Assembly: GCF_902713425.1 (NCBI RefSeq)
Contig: NC_081223.1
Location: forward strand, 1,206,501-1,270,500
Source of the DNA: Acipenser ruthenus
Lineage: Eukaryota; Chordata; Actinopteri; Acipenseriformes; Acipenseridae
Direction of reading: 5' to 3'
Length of the DNA: 64,000 bases
The notes under the pieces were generated by a model. The model did no database searches. It saw only the letters and a program-made list of their open reading frames with translations, and was not told the origin of the DNA. Shown here one piece after another: positions 1-12,200 of this stretch. The translations under genes and the position numbers were made by a program. Position 1 is the stretch's first letter. The number at the start of each line of letters is the position of its first letter.

Positions 1-258
1 ATACTGTCCACTGGATTCTGAGAATAATAAATAAAAACATAGAAAGTGATAGTTTGTGATTGAAATAAATGATGACTTTTTCATTTGATTTTATTCAGTT
101 TGCCTGTTTTACTTTTAATACTTATATATTAAGAATTGTTCCATAAATAGATTTTTTTAAAAGTGTTTTTCTAAATGGTTCTTACCCTGAGTGCAGATGA
201 CAAGTGCCCAGATGAAGATGCTGATAAAAGTCATTGTTGTTGTGGATTCTGTTGCCAT
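1..258 (-). CDS. Ig light-chain V segment 1 (leader exon and first bases of V exon; cut by window edge)
   Basis: The leader exon is 186-258 on the minus strand and encodes MATESTTT followed by [16 protein letters not shown], a hydrophobic signal peptide; either Met could start. It ends in a GTAAG donor at 181-185. The intron runs to an acceptor AG at 18-19, and bases 1-17 are the start of the V exon, whose sequence matches the other four segments here (ESSGQYTV). The rest lies outside the window, so function cannot be judged. It is almost identical to the leaders at 32710, 38016, 51219 and 62446. Confidence 0.85.
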
Positions 259-354
259 GAAGGGCAGCTCTCAATCATGAAGTGTTAAACTCACAGGGCT
301 ATAAACACTCCCAGAGCACTGAAGCATGTGCTGCCAATGCAAAGTGTATTTTCT

Positions 355-362
355 ATGCAAAT
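355..362 (-). promoter_or_regulatory. Ig octamer (ATTTGCAT) of V segment 1
   Basis: ATTTGCAT on the coding strand, about 97 bp upstream of the leader ATG. This is the orientation and spacing known for kappa-type V promoters bound by Oct factors. The same octamer sits at the same distance before all five V segments. Confidence 0.85.
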
Positions 363-420
363 TGTCTTCCTTGGCACAGCAGCCACTTGTAGTCAAGCAG
401 TGGTGTAAACACAGGTTTGG

Positions 421-670
421 TGCTGTGTGTTCTGACAGAGCAAGATTAGCAGTTTAGCATGAACACTCCCAGGACAGCAGGACTAGACAAAGAACAGCTT
501 TAATAGGAGCATATGAAGAGAGCCAATCAGCCGAGCCCTTATTCCGCTCATCACATCTGGAATGGTGTCAAGTGTGGAGTGTGTGTTTAAAGCAGTACTT
601 GCACTGTGTGTTCAGACAGAGCAAGATTAGTAACTTCCCTGGCCTTAACACTCCCAGGACAGTGGGACTA
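421..670. repeat. Pair of imperfect direct repeats upstream of V1
   Basis: Two related stretches, about 431-485 and 612-665, share the words ACAGAGCAAGATTAG and AACACTCCCAGGACAG. The wider stretch 363-1612 holds no gene I can support; it carries one copy of the CTCF-like motif at 1491-1505. Confidence 0.5.
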
Positions 671-1612
671 TACAATGGAGCCCAGCTATTAAGTGTGGCT
701 TGTTCTGTAGCCTGTAGCTTGATATAAATGTTCTTAAGCTTTAACCTTAGGGCGATCTCTAAAATAAGATTGGATGGATTGACAGTTAGCTCATTTGTGA
801 ATGGTCCCTGCTCTGTGACACAGCATCACCAGTGGGCTGTCCTATTTACTGAATGTTGTGACAGTACAGACCGCCTGCTTTACAAACACGGTATTTGAAC
901 ACACGCCGAGGACCCAAACATTTCAGCACCCTTCAGTGAATAATGGCTTGAATATCAAATCCCTCCCTCGCGGTATTTCTGATGTAATGTGCATACATTT
1001 ACCATCCATTAACATCATGAATTATATTGAAATGACCCGCATGTGGTACTTTTCCTTCGCATTGTTCACCACGGGTTAGGCTGCTCTTCACTGCTTGGTG
1101 AATGCAGCAGGTGTACACAGTAGCACACGGTACAGAGCCTCACTGCGTGTTAACACAGTACCGCTGTGTGATAAATGAGGTCCTTACACTTTGATGCTGG
1201 TAGCTCCTCACTGTTGTGGGCAATGTTAGGAACTGCAGTCTGTGATGTTTAAGGCATTTTCATCTGCGTTCAAAAACTAAAGGCATAATATGCCACCTAA
1301 TCTATCCTTCAAGCTCCTCAAGTGAAATACACATCAATGGAAAAGTTATTTTATTTGTATTTAATGTGTTTATTTGATATTATATGATGCAGTAATGTTT
1401 ATATCAGTATGTCAGTAAAGCTTTTAATAACTGCTGGGGATTAAATCAAAGCGAGAATAATTCACTGCTACTACATTATGGTCAACAGGCTCCCTCTTGT
1501 GGTCAATGTTGATAATTACTGCATGTGTTGTTTGTTTGAGTTGTTATTATTTCTTCCAATTACAATGAAGAGAAAAACATGCTCTCTTTTTTAGTTCAAA
1601 ATAAAAGTGAAT

Positions 1613-1723
1613 TGTCAGAAGTGGGATTTGAATCCACGCCTCCATTCAGAGACCAGAACACACAATTCTTTGGAAAGACAGAGTCCTTGAGTCTGGTGCC
1701 GTAGACCACTCGGCCATCCTGAC
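1613..1723 (-). tRNA. tRNA-Leu(CAA), intron-containing
   Basis: The minus strand begins GTCAGGATGGCCGAGTGG and ends with the matching acceptor strand TTCTGAC plus A. It has the long variable arm of tRNA-Leu and an intron after CAAG, as usual for vertebrate Leu-CAA. The D arm (GGCACC for the usual GGCGCC) and the last T-stem base pair differ from the canonical gene, so activity is uncertain. Its 5' flank (GACAAGCTGCGT) recurs at about 27857 without the tRNA, showing module shuffling. Confidence 0.8.
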
Positions 1724-1831
1724 AAGCTGCGTGTGTTATAATAGAAAACCATGTTATTTATTTCAGCACAGTAAGGTTGTCTATATATTAAATAGGTAAT
1801 TGTATGTAAAAATAATGTGAGATCGTGTAAC

Positions 1832-1870
1832 AATTGTAAGTCGCCCTGGATAAGGGTGTCTGCTAAGAAA

Positions 1871-1902
<32 letters not shown>

Positions 1903-1904
1903 GT
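1832..1904 (+). mobile_element. L2-type LINE 3' tail fragment
   Basis: The sequence matches the 3' end of the LINE at 13712-17487: TGTAAGTCGCCCTGGATAAG followed by TCTGCTAAGAAATAAATAAA repeats. Only the tail is present, consistent with extreme 5' truncation of a LINE or a partner SINE remnant. Confidence 0.75.
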
Positions 1905-1935
1905 GAATAGAGTCAAATACATTTGCATCATTTTG

Positions 1936-1937
<2 letters not shown>

Positions 1938-2008
<71 letters not shown>
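1938..2008. repeat. (AT)n microsatellite
   Basis: About 35 uninterrupted AT units. The flanks (GAGTCAAATACATTTGCATC before, AAGTAACTGTAG after) recur around 22875-22960 and 30025-30110, so this is part of the tRNA-array module. Confidence 0.95.
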
Positions 2009-2012
<4 letters not shown>

Positions 2013-2246
2013 CTTATTTTAAGTAACTGTAGCTTTATTTTATTTTTAATATTTTTTTTATTTTATAACTGTAGCTTCATTATCATTCACTGGTTGCCTA
2101 CGAGGGCTTGAGAAGGGCGAGAGATTTGAGATTTTAAGAGTGAGACGAGTTTGAGAGGGATGGAGTTTGGGAATGGTGCTTAGTAACATTGAGGTTAGAT
2201 ACTGATAGCAGGATGAGATAGTGGGACAAAGAGTTTTCCCTTCTTG

Positions 2247-2470
2247 TCGGGTCAGGCAGCATGCTCTGGCCGCTAGGTGATGTAGAGAGGGAGACACAAG
2301 AAGAGCAAAGGATTAGATATAAACACTTTCCGCCGGGTCAGGCAGCATCCTCCGACTGCTGGGTGACGTAAAAGTGAGAGAGAAAGAGCAAAGTTTAGAC
2401 ACATAACATACAACAAATCTGACACTCGCTCCCGACGGGTCAGGCAGCATCCTCTGGCTGCTGGGTGTTT
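2247..2470 (+). repeat. Three spaced copies of a GGGTCAGGCAGCATCCTCTG motif
   Basis: A unit of about 35 bp beginning GGGTCAGGCAGCAT and containing GCTGCTGGGTG occurs near 2248, 2335 and 2437, separated by about 90-100 bp of unrelated A/G-rich sequence. A weaker relative lies near 2540. The wider stretch 2080-3260 has no supportable gene; it may belong to an unidentified mobile element. Confidence 0.6.
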
Positions 2471-3264
2471 AGTGGAACAAGAGACAGGAAGGGGACCAAC
2501 AGGACAAAAGGACAGATCCTTCGCAACTCAGTGCGGCATCCTCAGGCAGCTAAGCTGTCAGCTGGGCAGCGTGGAGAGCTTAGGAAAAGTGTCTCGGGTC
2601 CGTTTAGGAGAGCCGAAAACAGAGAACCCCCTCCGTTTAGGACAGACGGAAACAGAGAAACGATGGAATGCTGTCAGTAGTGTGCAGTGGCCTGCTGTAG
2701 AGAGCAGAGAGCTGCTGAATGCAGTGGAAATTGGTATTTGAGAGTTAAGGCGTTTAAGATGATGTCGGAGATGGGGCTGCCTTTGGGCAGAGATAAAGAA
2801 TGCATAGATCTGAGGCCGCTTTAGAACCTGAGAGGATGAGAATGCGTTGCTCGGAGGCTGCTGCAAAACCTATTGATTTGATCAGGAGCAGTCTAAGAGT
2901 GTATTGTCTATTGCGGTGTAGGAGGACGCTTTGACTGAAATGTTGATAATCGTAGGACATAGTATCCGTATGTCCCTGGAAGCTCAAATTGAATGAAATG
3001 GACTTTGAAAGTTGTATTAAGTGCCTTGATGAAGTTGGGGGCAAATGAGGAAGTGCAAATCTGGGAAAAAGAAGGTTGCAGGAATGGCCTGATGCAAGGA
3101 AGCTGGAAAATTAATGTGACCGTGGATTCTTAACATCTCAGAAAGCTGATAAGCATGGCTTCATGACCAGATCCTCGAAGGGAGGGGTTTGGATTTGAAA
3201 TAATCAAGTTAATATATGAAGCAAAAGAGGTTGAGGCAGGACGGGACTGAGAATCCCTTGGAAT

Positions 3265-3970
3265 GACAACGAACTGCAGGAATTGATAGAAAGTTTAGAG
3301 TGTGCGAGATTCGCAGCAATAGCAAATCAGCTTAAATTATGTAGTTTGTGGTGTTATGCTGCCATCTAGAGGTTGCGATTGGAATTGAACCTATTGTGAA
3401 CAGTGAAGCAGGGTAGCATATATTTTGTTAATGCGATTAAAATCCTTGTCTATGTATAAAACATTTGCTCTAGAACAGTTAGTGATGATATAAGTAAGTT
3501 AACGTAGGTCTAGAAGAGGAGCCTGCAGTATTTAGATTTCACAATTCGGCGAGTTGAAGCTCTCATGTTGCAAAAGCGCAGCAGCAGGAGCCAGAAGATT
3601 GCAGTAGTGAGGCACAGGCTCGCATTGCCTGTTAAAGCTGCCTGGTCGCCATGGCAACTTAGCACTCCCAGTAGTCACTCGATGAGGCGTTGCCGTGGTA
3701 ACCATGGTCTGTGAGGCGCCGGTGTGAAAGAGTTGCAGTGCAGCGGTGACGTCGGAACAGTCTTTCTGATGAAAACGCAGAGCAAGCTGAGAATGACGCT
3801 GCGCTTTGAACGGCGCAGACTGAGCAGGTAGGAAAATAGCAGATACTATCTTGAGAGCGCTGAGCAGAGAAACGACCTGCAGTGAAAGAAACGAACAACA
3901 AAAAACAAACACAGACAAGGAAGCGGAAATAGTGCTGGGTTAAAGTAGAAAAAGAGAGAGATAGACAGGA
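3265..3970. repeat. Dispersed repeat, copy A
   Basis: About 0.7 kb that recurs at 40970-41780 with moderate divergence and small indels. Shared landmarks include a GCCATCTAGAGG word at 3361 and two palindromes of the RFX X-box type at about 3645-3703. No long convincing coding frame is present. Family unknown; it could be the terminal or regulatory part of a retroelement or an old segmental duplication. Confidence 0.7.
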
Positions 3971-4466
3971 GTGACAGCCAATAACATACGTGGAGCAGCG
4001 CTGGCCCTGCCCTAATAATTGACGAGGCGAGCGCTGCATTGTGTGATTGGCTGGAAATACTAAATGAGGCTGAACTGGGATCAGCTTCCACCCGGAAGAG
4101 ATCGCGGACGCTACCGGGCAGGACGCCACGGAGGGAAGGAAAGACAGGCTAAAGAAAAGGATTTAGGATAAGAAAAAAGCAGCGCAAAGAGCGAGAGAGC
4201 CCTCTACGCCATCCTCTGAATTACATCTAAACGCTAACATTTAAAAGGGCCGGCCCTTAGTAGCAGTGTGATAACATGGCAAAACAAAAATCAATATCAA
4301 AAGTGGTGCTTAACACAGCAAGTTTTGGCATTTTTGCATTGCCTGCCTCGTCAAACAAGCTCGAGCCACAACAGTGTTGATGCATATATATATATATATA
4401 TATATAAATCTGAATTGCTCATATTAAGCTGCGATGTAGCCTATGAGAATCACTGGCACAATTCAA

Positions 4467-4539
4467 GGGGAATTAGCTCAAATGGTAGAGCGCTCGCTTA
4501 GCATGCGAGAAGTAGCGGGATCGATGCCCGCATTCTCCA
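4467..4539 (+). tRNA. tRNA-Ala(AGC)
   Basis: A 73-nt cloverleaf beginning GGGGAATTAGCTCAAATGG, with anticodon AGC at 4500-4502. The acceptor stem GGGGAAT pairs with ATTCTCC, and the discriminator is A. The B box GGATCGATGCC is slightly atypical but known for vertebrate Ala genes of this subtype. An inverted near-identical copy lies at 23498-23570. Confidence 0.88.
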
Positions 4540-4961
4540 AATAGTTTTAACGTATCTGCGTATTTAGTCCCAACGCATTATGGAGATACATACAGTGTGA
4601 CAATTCTTTGTAACAGAGACGCCCGCCATACTTGTGTATTTTAAAGCAGTCTCCTAATCTGTAATATTCCCCAGACTGAAAACTGCAGTGCGCCCTCCAG
4701 CGTATGTCTTCCGAGAAGCACAATTTAACAGTTAAGTCTAGATGTAACGTATCAGATTACATAAACACACCTTGTGTTCAGATTTTTTTTTTTAAAAATG
4801 TATGGGTCCTCTATGGGTAGAGGCAGATAAGCTGCGTACCTGCCGTTTCTACACTTTAACATTTACGAAATACACACACTAAACTGAAATGTAATAACAC
4901 AAAGTCTTGCCTTCAGTTAATATTTTAGAAAACCTACTTTGCAAACAGAAGAAAAACAAGC

Positions 4962-5033
4962 TAGCAGAGGATGGTTTCGATCCATCGACCTCTGGGTTAT
5001 GGGTCCAGCACGCTTCCGCTGCGCCACTCTGCT
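4962..5033 (-). tRNA. Initiator tRNA-Met (variant)
   Basis: A 72-nt minus-strand gene beginning AGCAGAGTGGCGCAGCGG, with anticodon CAT in loop CCCATAA and ending CCTCTGCTA. A1:T72 and the C33 loop base mark it as initiator-type. The anticodon stem reads CTGGA rather than CTGGG, so the last of the three conserved G:C pairs is replaced by an A-C mismatch. The copy at 24625-24696 shares this change. Confidence 0.82.
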
Positions 5034-5165
5034 ACAGCTGCCTCCTGACTGAATTACCAAACAGAAAAAAAACTGAACTCATCGTTTTAACCAGACACGG
5101 CAGCGGCCGGGCCGAACCATGGAAACGTTACAAATCAGAGATACGGTATGCAAAGTATGCAACTA

Positions 5166-5282
<117 letters not shown>

Positions 5283-5295
5283 AATGTAATGTTTT

Positions 5296-5356
5296 GCACT
5301 GTAAGTCGCTCTGGATAAGATCGTCTGCTAAATGACTAAAATGTAAATGTAATAAA
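5296..5356 (+). mobile_element. L2-type or SINE 3' tail fragment, divergent subtype
   Basis: GTAAGTCGCTCTGGATAAGA followed by CGTCTGCTAAATGAC and a short AATGTAAATGTAATAA tail. It resembles the L2 and SINE tail elsewhere in the window but has a different terminal repeat. Confidence 0.65.
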
Positions 5357-5454
5357 CGGGGTGACGTTATCTAACTTTAACGAACAAACTCGCCTGGATA
5401 AAAAGGAAGAGCAACACTGATGCTACTAATCATGCTCGTTATTTGGGATATTAT

Positions 5455-5575
5455 TCAATCTAACGTTAGCTAACGTTACCCAGTTGACTACATTAGCTAG
5501 GTACCGGTGGTGCTTGCTAGCTGGCTAACACTAGCTAGCTGCTAACATAAGTTAGCTAACGTTACTACTTCAACT
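5455..5575. repeat. Cluster of AGCTAACGTTAGCT-like palindromes
   Basis: Repeated short palindromes built from GTTAGCTAACGTTA, CTAGCTAGC and related words, packed into about 120 bp about 0.7 kb upstream of the egg-coat gene. Confidence 0.6.
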
Positions 5576-5870
5576 TATCTGGGGGGCGGCTAGCGTAGCA
5601 AGATATGTACAAGCATTGTTAGGTCAAGTCGTTGTTTTTTAATTTTTTTATCGATACTACTGCTAACTTACCTGTCCTCTCATTCGCAACTCGACTTGCT
5701 CTCAAAAGCGCGCTCATTTTCTATTGGCCAACTGACCACGTCAATCAAACATCGAATTTTCAGGCAATGCGATCCAATCTGATCTGGTGTCCGCGGCTCC
5801 GGGCAACTTCATCCTACAGCAGTTGCCATGGAAACGTTTAAAACTCCGCAACAAACTTTAATCAAATGCA

Positions 5871-6177
5871 CAGCTGTACAGAACACACCCCCCTCAGACA
5901 TGTGCTGTCTATTCAACCAGTTAGTTCAGATGATCGCTGATGATCCTTGTCGGTGACAGTCCAGTTTGATCCGCACGTACTTCTGCCAAACTTAAATTCA
6001 AAGTACAATCTTCTAAATGGGTTATTATTATTATTATTATTATTATAATTATTATTATTATTATTATTATTTATTTTAATTAACGTACTGACTGACAATC
6101 AGAGGACTAATATGAAAGAGGTGCGCGCATCAATTGCAGCTAATCAGCTCCCATTAGCACCTGAACCTCTTTATAAA
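5871..6177 (+). promoter_or_regulatory. Putative promoter of the egg-envelope gene
   Basis: A TATA box TTTATAAA lies at 6170-6177, about 110 bp before the start codon. An E-box CACCTG lies at 6158-6163, just upstream of it, and another E-box CAGCTG at 5871-5876. Zona pellucida genes of vertebrates are known to be driven by oocyte bHLH factors (FIGLA) through E-boxes close to a TATA box; the assignment here is by analogy. An (ATT)n tract lies at 6018-6072. Confidence 0.5.
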
Positions 6178-6285
6178 CCCATTGCGCACTAAGGAACACC
6201 AAACTCAGCTACTGACGGTTTTGTTTTTATTATTGTTTCTTTATAACGGTGAAAGAAGTTCACGGTCGGGGCTGCCTTGGATTTA

Positions 6286-9200
6286 ATGATGCCGTGTTGT
6301 CTTAGATTTGGGTAATTTTTGATCTTTTCTCTACTTTAGAAACGTTCATTTTATTGTGTGTTTCTCACTTGCGTCTTTTTTTTCCCAATGCAGAATAACA
6401 TTGCTGTTAGCAGTGTTAGTCACTGAAGTTTGGACGCAGAACCCCCCTCTAGGTACGATAACGGTCGCTTCAGCAGAGCTGTCCTTTCAGCTTCCTGTTT
6501 ATTTGCCGGTTGTGTGTTTTCAAGTATCGTTGTCTTCTGCAGGCTCGGTGAGGACAGAATGTCAAGGGAGTGTTATGATGATGATGTTGGATAAGTCTTT
6601 TGTTGGAAAGTATTTTCGCATCAATGTGATTGGTGAGTGATCATTTTTCTTGAATGGAAAGCTTTTGATGTGCAAAGCCTGTTGACTCATAATGTAATAA
6701 TTTGAATTAAGTACAGAGCACTCCTGCGCTGTATGGCATCAACCAGGCTTTGTTTTTTTTTTTTCAAATGCAGGATGTGAAACTCTTGCGTTAGTTTCAA
6801 AAGCATGTTGCTGATCACACTAAATAGACCTGTGCTGCTACAACCTTACTCAGATTTGTTGACTGCAAGTGCACAGAAATAGAAATCATTTACTTTAAAC
6901 CTACTGTTCTGAACGAGCGTATAATTCTACTAATATAGTTTTAAAAATTCCAATAAGTAGATGGGACAGGGCGGTGGGGGTGTTCACTTTGTTATATCTC
7001 TACCTTGCTTGATCACGTGTACGGTTTCTTAAAAGGCCATCTGAATTTCTTTCTACAGACAATAAGGGGACGCTTGTGTCCCTCTCTCCAAGACTGGCTG
7101 CACAGTGTGGATATAGCTTAACTGTTGACTTCTTGGGAAATGCCAAGTTCCTTGCTTCTGTGCTGAGCTGCTTTGCTCAGAACACAGTGAGTCATTATTT
7201 TATTTCTTGTAAACTTCTTTCTAATGGTGACATGCTGGGACTAACTTTAGCCTTTGTTTCCAGAATGATGAGACCTACAAGCTGACAGTACAAATCAGTG
7301 TCTTCTCAAACAGTGCTATGACTTCAGCTTCCTCCTATGTTCAGAGCATGACATGCCGCTATTCTCCATGGGCAGAGAGGGAGATTCTGTGTGAAAGAAA
7401 CTACATGGAGGTAAGGGCTGTCGGGATGGTGATAATGCTGTTCAGTATAACTTGTTGGGTTGTGTGGGTATTTTAATTGTCACTGCAGAAGTGCTTCACT
7501 CATGACTAATGTGAATTCTCTTTAGGTTTCTGTGAGAAGAGGGGTGCCACTTATTGAGCCAAACTTTGTTCAAGATGATCCTGATTGGTCCCTTGCGTAC
7601 CCAGAGGTAGAATCATGTGACTTTGCATTTGCTTCATTCACGTCCCCTTGGTCTTGCTTATTGAAGTCTACTCTACTGTCTCGTCTAGAGGAAGCAAAAT
7701 CTAACGGCCCCCTTAACTTTAACCTGTCTCCCAATTGGGTGGCCATATATGAATTGTGTGACATTTAAGGCATTGGCTTTGCATACATGTATTCTGTGAT
7801 TGCTTTGATAGAAATTGATTGTGGAGAAATTAACCCTTTCTTGTTGGTGTAAGCCTTATTTCAACCACTGAGGTAGTGGCTTCATATGTGCAGGGCTATA
7901 AATCCTTCATGATAAATGTATCCTGATTTACTTTTTTGAGGACTGCTGCATAGGAGCAATTTAGCTGTCCTAAAGTTTGGTACACTGATGTATTAAGGTC
8001 CAGTACAAATGAATGGCTGTAAACTCTGCCTGTATCGGATCCAGACAACATGCATTCACAGGCTTTCGTACGAAGTTGTATTTGAGGATTTTCTGTTCCC
8101 TTAGATGCCTGCTGAACATAGAACGGTTTCAGTGATGTGTCATTTAACTTTCAACTTTCAGTTTTAGTTCCTGTTTATTAAACATGACATCTGTTATGAC
8201 AAATTATTTTAGACTGGAGATGCTTTGTGTTCAAACTCCCTAATCTAATGAGATTTTCTTCTGCTAGGCAACTGCTGCTGACAACAGCATCTGGAAAATT
8301 GTGTTCCATCTCCCAGCAAATAGAAAGACAACCATGACTGTTGCTCAGGGCATGACAAATGGCTATGGCATAAACACTACACCAACTCGAATTCTGGTTA
8401 GAGCTGCATACAACTCCACAGAAAGCCAGCCTCAGGTGGTAAGTAGTCTAGGCTTCATTGTTATCTAGTACAGTATATCCAGACTATGAAGGGAGATTTA
8501 GTCTTGCTTTTATTTTAGTAAAAGTTCCCCCTCCCCTCCAACAGATCCAAACACCAATGGCTGTGCTAAGATCAACCACCTTTTATAAGCAAAGATGGAT
8601 GGTCATGATGGTGGACACTGCAGTTACATGTCCTACTGGTGAGTAAGCTTATGGAGGGCAACAGTGCTCAAGAACTGTTCTAGGTTTATGTATGAATTTT
8701 CTATATCAAGTCTGGTGTTCCTTTCTGTCAGATGGAACAGCCTTCACAGAACAGATGATTACATGGAATGTTCCCCGTGTTCTACCTCCTCTTGTTCCGA
8801 CACCACAAATTACTACCCTTGATGTTCAAATGGGAGTTGATGGCCGCAAGCTTGACCCTGCAACGATTCATAATAGAGATTATAAACTGGATGTCGGTCC
8901 CCAGCTAATCACTGTAAAAATTCCTGTGGGAGCTGATGGTGGATATTACAAGGTATGTAGAAGTTCAGCATCTTCTAAATCCTTCTCATTTTAAAGCTTT
9001 CCTCCTAAGATGCTTCTGTGCTTTCAGAGCCATGTATTGGACAACACCTATGTGATCTCTTACTCTATTGAACCAATGCTGGAGCATACCTGGCAAGATG
9101 GGCCTGAGAAGACCAAGTACACAGTACTTCATCCAATAACCACTCCTTTCATGCCTCGGCCACCAGTTGTCACAAACAGTATGTAGAACTTGTCCACATG

Positions 9201-12200
9201 CAGTAAATCAAAGGGATTTGTTGCAGTGCTCCACTTCATGTCCTTCATTTTAACTGTATGCTTTAATTTCAGACACTGTTCCTAAAGCCAGAGTGTTCAA
9301 TGTGACCCTGGGGACATTCCTGCCTGATGTGGAGCTGGTCAAAATTATAGTTGGACCAGAGACGTTAACTGTGCCAGAAGCCAACCTAAAAGGTTATAAT
9401 GTCCAGGAGCATGTCTTTCCCAATGGATCCAAGACCTACACTCTCCAGGTGCCATTTGAGGACCCCAATGTGAAGCAAAAGGTAACATCCCACCTGTTCA
9501 ACCATCCAATTGCCCTTTGAAAACGCTTGCTTCCTGTGGACGTGTTGCTTGCTGTCTGACTTTGGGTTTAATCCTACAAACCCTTGCTCTTCTTTCAGGT
9601 AACTCCTCCAGACACCAGAACCTACATTCTGCCCCTGACCTACTTGCTGAATATAGTGCCAGAGAATACACCCTTTACTCATCCTGCTGTAGTCGAAGCT
9701 GTTCTCAAAGACATCAGTAAGTGCCTGACTATTTTTTGGTCTACAACTACCTTTTTCTAACCAATCCAGTCCATTGCCCTGACAACTGCTCTTCCTCTTG
9801 CAGTTCCACCTACAGTAACTGGCTACTGTGATGGTGCTGCATTCTATACCATGGTAACATATGGCAACATGGGTCGCAACTGGATTCCTTTTGTGGGCTC
9901 AAGAGAACTTGGTGGAAGTCTGCTTGCCCTGTACAAGTATAATGCCAACTCTACCAATTTCTGGATGACTGTGCCATACAATTCAGTTGATGCCACATAT
10001 GAAGTAAGTGATGGAACTTTAAAATGCGTTTTAGCTGTTTTGGGTTCAACACATTACTGACCTGATGTATTGTCTCTGTAGGTGATCAGTTCTTCAGGCA
10101 TCAGAAGCAGACTTGGCTTGACATTGAAGGATATTGGGACCATGGTTGTGGTGGCTGACTTCTCCCTGTCCTGCAGTTTCCCTACAAAGATGATTGGTAA
10201 CCCTCCTGCAAACAAAGCATTCTTTAGAATAGCTGCTTTTGAGATTGGCCAAAGGTTGCATGAAGTGGTATTGAAGCTATAATCTGTTTCCTTAACCTGG
10301 ATCCAAATGCTGTGTTTCAGATTGCTTCACCAATGGAACTATGGCAGCTCTTGCTGTGAAAGTGGAATCTGTCCCCAGTTTGTCTCCAAGTCAACTAACT
10401 CTAAGGGATCCAAGTTGCCGGCCTCTTCAGTCTGATGCTATCAATGCAGTTTTCTACTTCAATGTCAACTCCTGTGGCACAACTAGAAGGGTTAGTATTG
10501 ACCACATTTTAAAACCATATTTTGAGGAGTTTCAACATATTGACAAGGTGGCCCCAACACCCCTGGATCAATCTACGGAGCTATGGTGACCTGTGTTTCT
10601 ATCCGCTGAATTACTTGCATGACTTGTGGACATCTGAAGGATGCCACTTTTGTATTGAACTGCTTGTCCCGTTGACAAAGGTGTTGTGACACATGACATG
10701 ACTCTTGGTTATGGCATTGCATGTGCTGCCAAGAGACCTTTTGGGTCAATTGCAGTGAACTGGAAGGAGCGTACTTGCTGGGGATGATCCCGTGGTGAGG
10801 CCGGGACTAAACTAATAAATGAGTTGATACCAATTGCAGCTCAAGAGTCACCAGCTGTGTATTCAAACGTATTTGCAACAAATCCAAAATAACTGCTGTT
10901 GCCCTCCTAGAGGTTACTAAAACAATACCATATTAGTCTAGCAGTTTCTGTAGACAGGCTTGTGGTATCATATTAACTGTAACAATCATGAGGTCCCAAA
11001 AAAGTGTTCAATTATGAAATTGCAATATTCATTACCAATGTTTTTTATTTATTATTTAAATTGTGAAATTTGGTACTACGTTAGTACACAGCTGGGGATG
11101 ATCCAGAGTACCATATTAGCTAGTCTGCAACTTGGTATGCAGCTCCATACTAAATCTACAAGTTCATTGCAACCTGGGTCTTTGATTTCTCTTCCAGTTT
11201 GACAACAACCTCCTGACTTATGAGAATGAAGTGCTGTTCACATCTTACAGGTAAGGATTGCAATCAAATTGAGTATCCTTGTGGTTGAGGCTGAAACTCT
11301 GCTAACCCCATCTCCTCTTTCCAGGTTGAGAGTTGCCTGTCACTATCTGGTCAATGACACCAAGGTAGTGCAGTTCTTGTACCAGAATAATCCTGCACCT
11401 GTAGTCCAGCCTGGCTTGGGGGACCTTGTGGTCATCATGCGGCTTGCATTTGGTAGGACTTGGCAATTGAAATAATATAGATGCTCTAGTAGCATGTTTC
11501 CACCTATAAAATTCTCCCTTGAATCTCTGCAGATTCAACCTACAATGACTTCTATGGAGTTCAGGATTACCCTGTTGTGAAGTACTTGCGAAGACCCTTG
11601 TATTTTGAGGTAGAACTCCTGTACAGCAGGGATCCACAGGCTGAATTGTTTTTGGAGAACTGCTGGGCAACCTATTCTGCTGACAGGAATAGCTCTCCAA
11701 AGTGGGATGTTGTTGTGGACAGGTAAGATGCTGGAATATGATATTGCTGCTACAAAACCTAGGAATTGGAGTTGTGGCTGATGTGCTCCTGACCTACTTT
11801 CTCTTTCTAGCTGTGAGAACTCTGCAGATGAGTACTTGACCATCTTTCACCCAGTCTCCAGCAATGCAAGAGTGCTGTTCCCTTCCCATCTGAAAAGGTT
11901 TGAAGTGAAAATGTTTTCCTTCACAAGCGGCCAGGATGCACTGAAAGGACAGGTAAAGTGGAGTGTTGGTTTGGGGCATCTTGTACCACAATGTGTGGTT
12001 TGGATTGCTTTGCAAGCAGCAAATGGTCACTGTGCTCAAATCTTTAGTGAGTTGGAATGAAAACATATAACTGCACATTTGCAAGAAACACTTACTATGA
12101 TGCAATATATTTTTTTCAATTCAGTAATCCTCATTGGATGATGTTCCTGCCTGATCTATTGATGCTTGTTTTTCTTGACAAGGTGTACTGTCTTTCAGAT

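Larger units (their letters stand above)
4190..5160. repeat. tRNA module, inverted relative to 23330-24960
   Basis: The tRNA-Ala gene with its flanks, the tRNA-iMet gene with its flanks, and the segment AGAGAGCCCTCTACGCCATC at about 4195 all recur in inverted orientation between 23330 and 24960. The second arm has additional material (a Val tRNA block) between the Ala and iMet genes. An (AT)n run lies at 4384-4405. Confidence 0.8.

Noticed and set aside
1923-2111. Open frame of Ile-Tyr repeats
   Set aside because: It is a translation of the (AT)n microsatellite.
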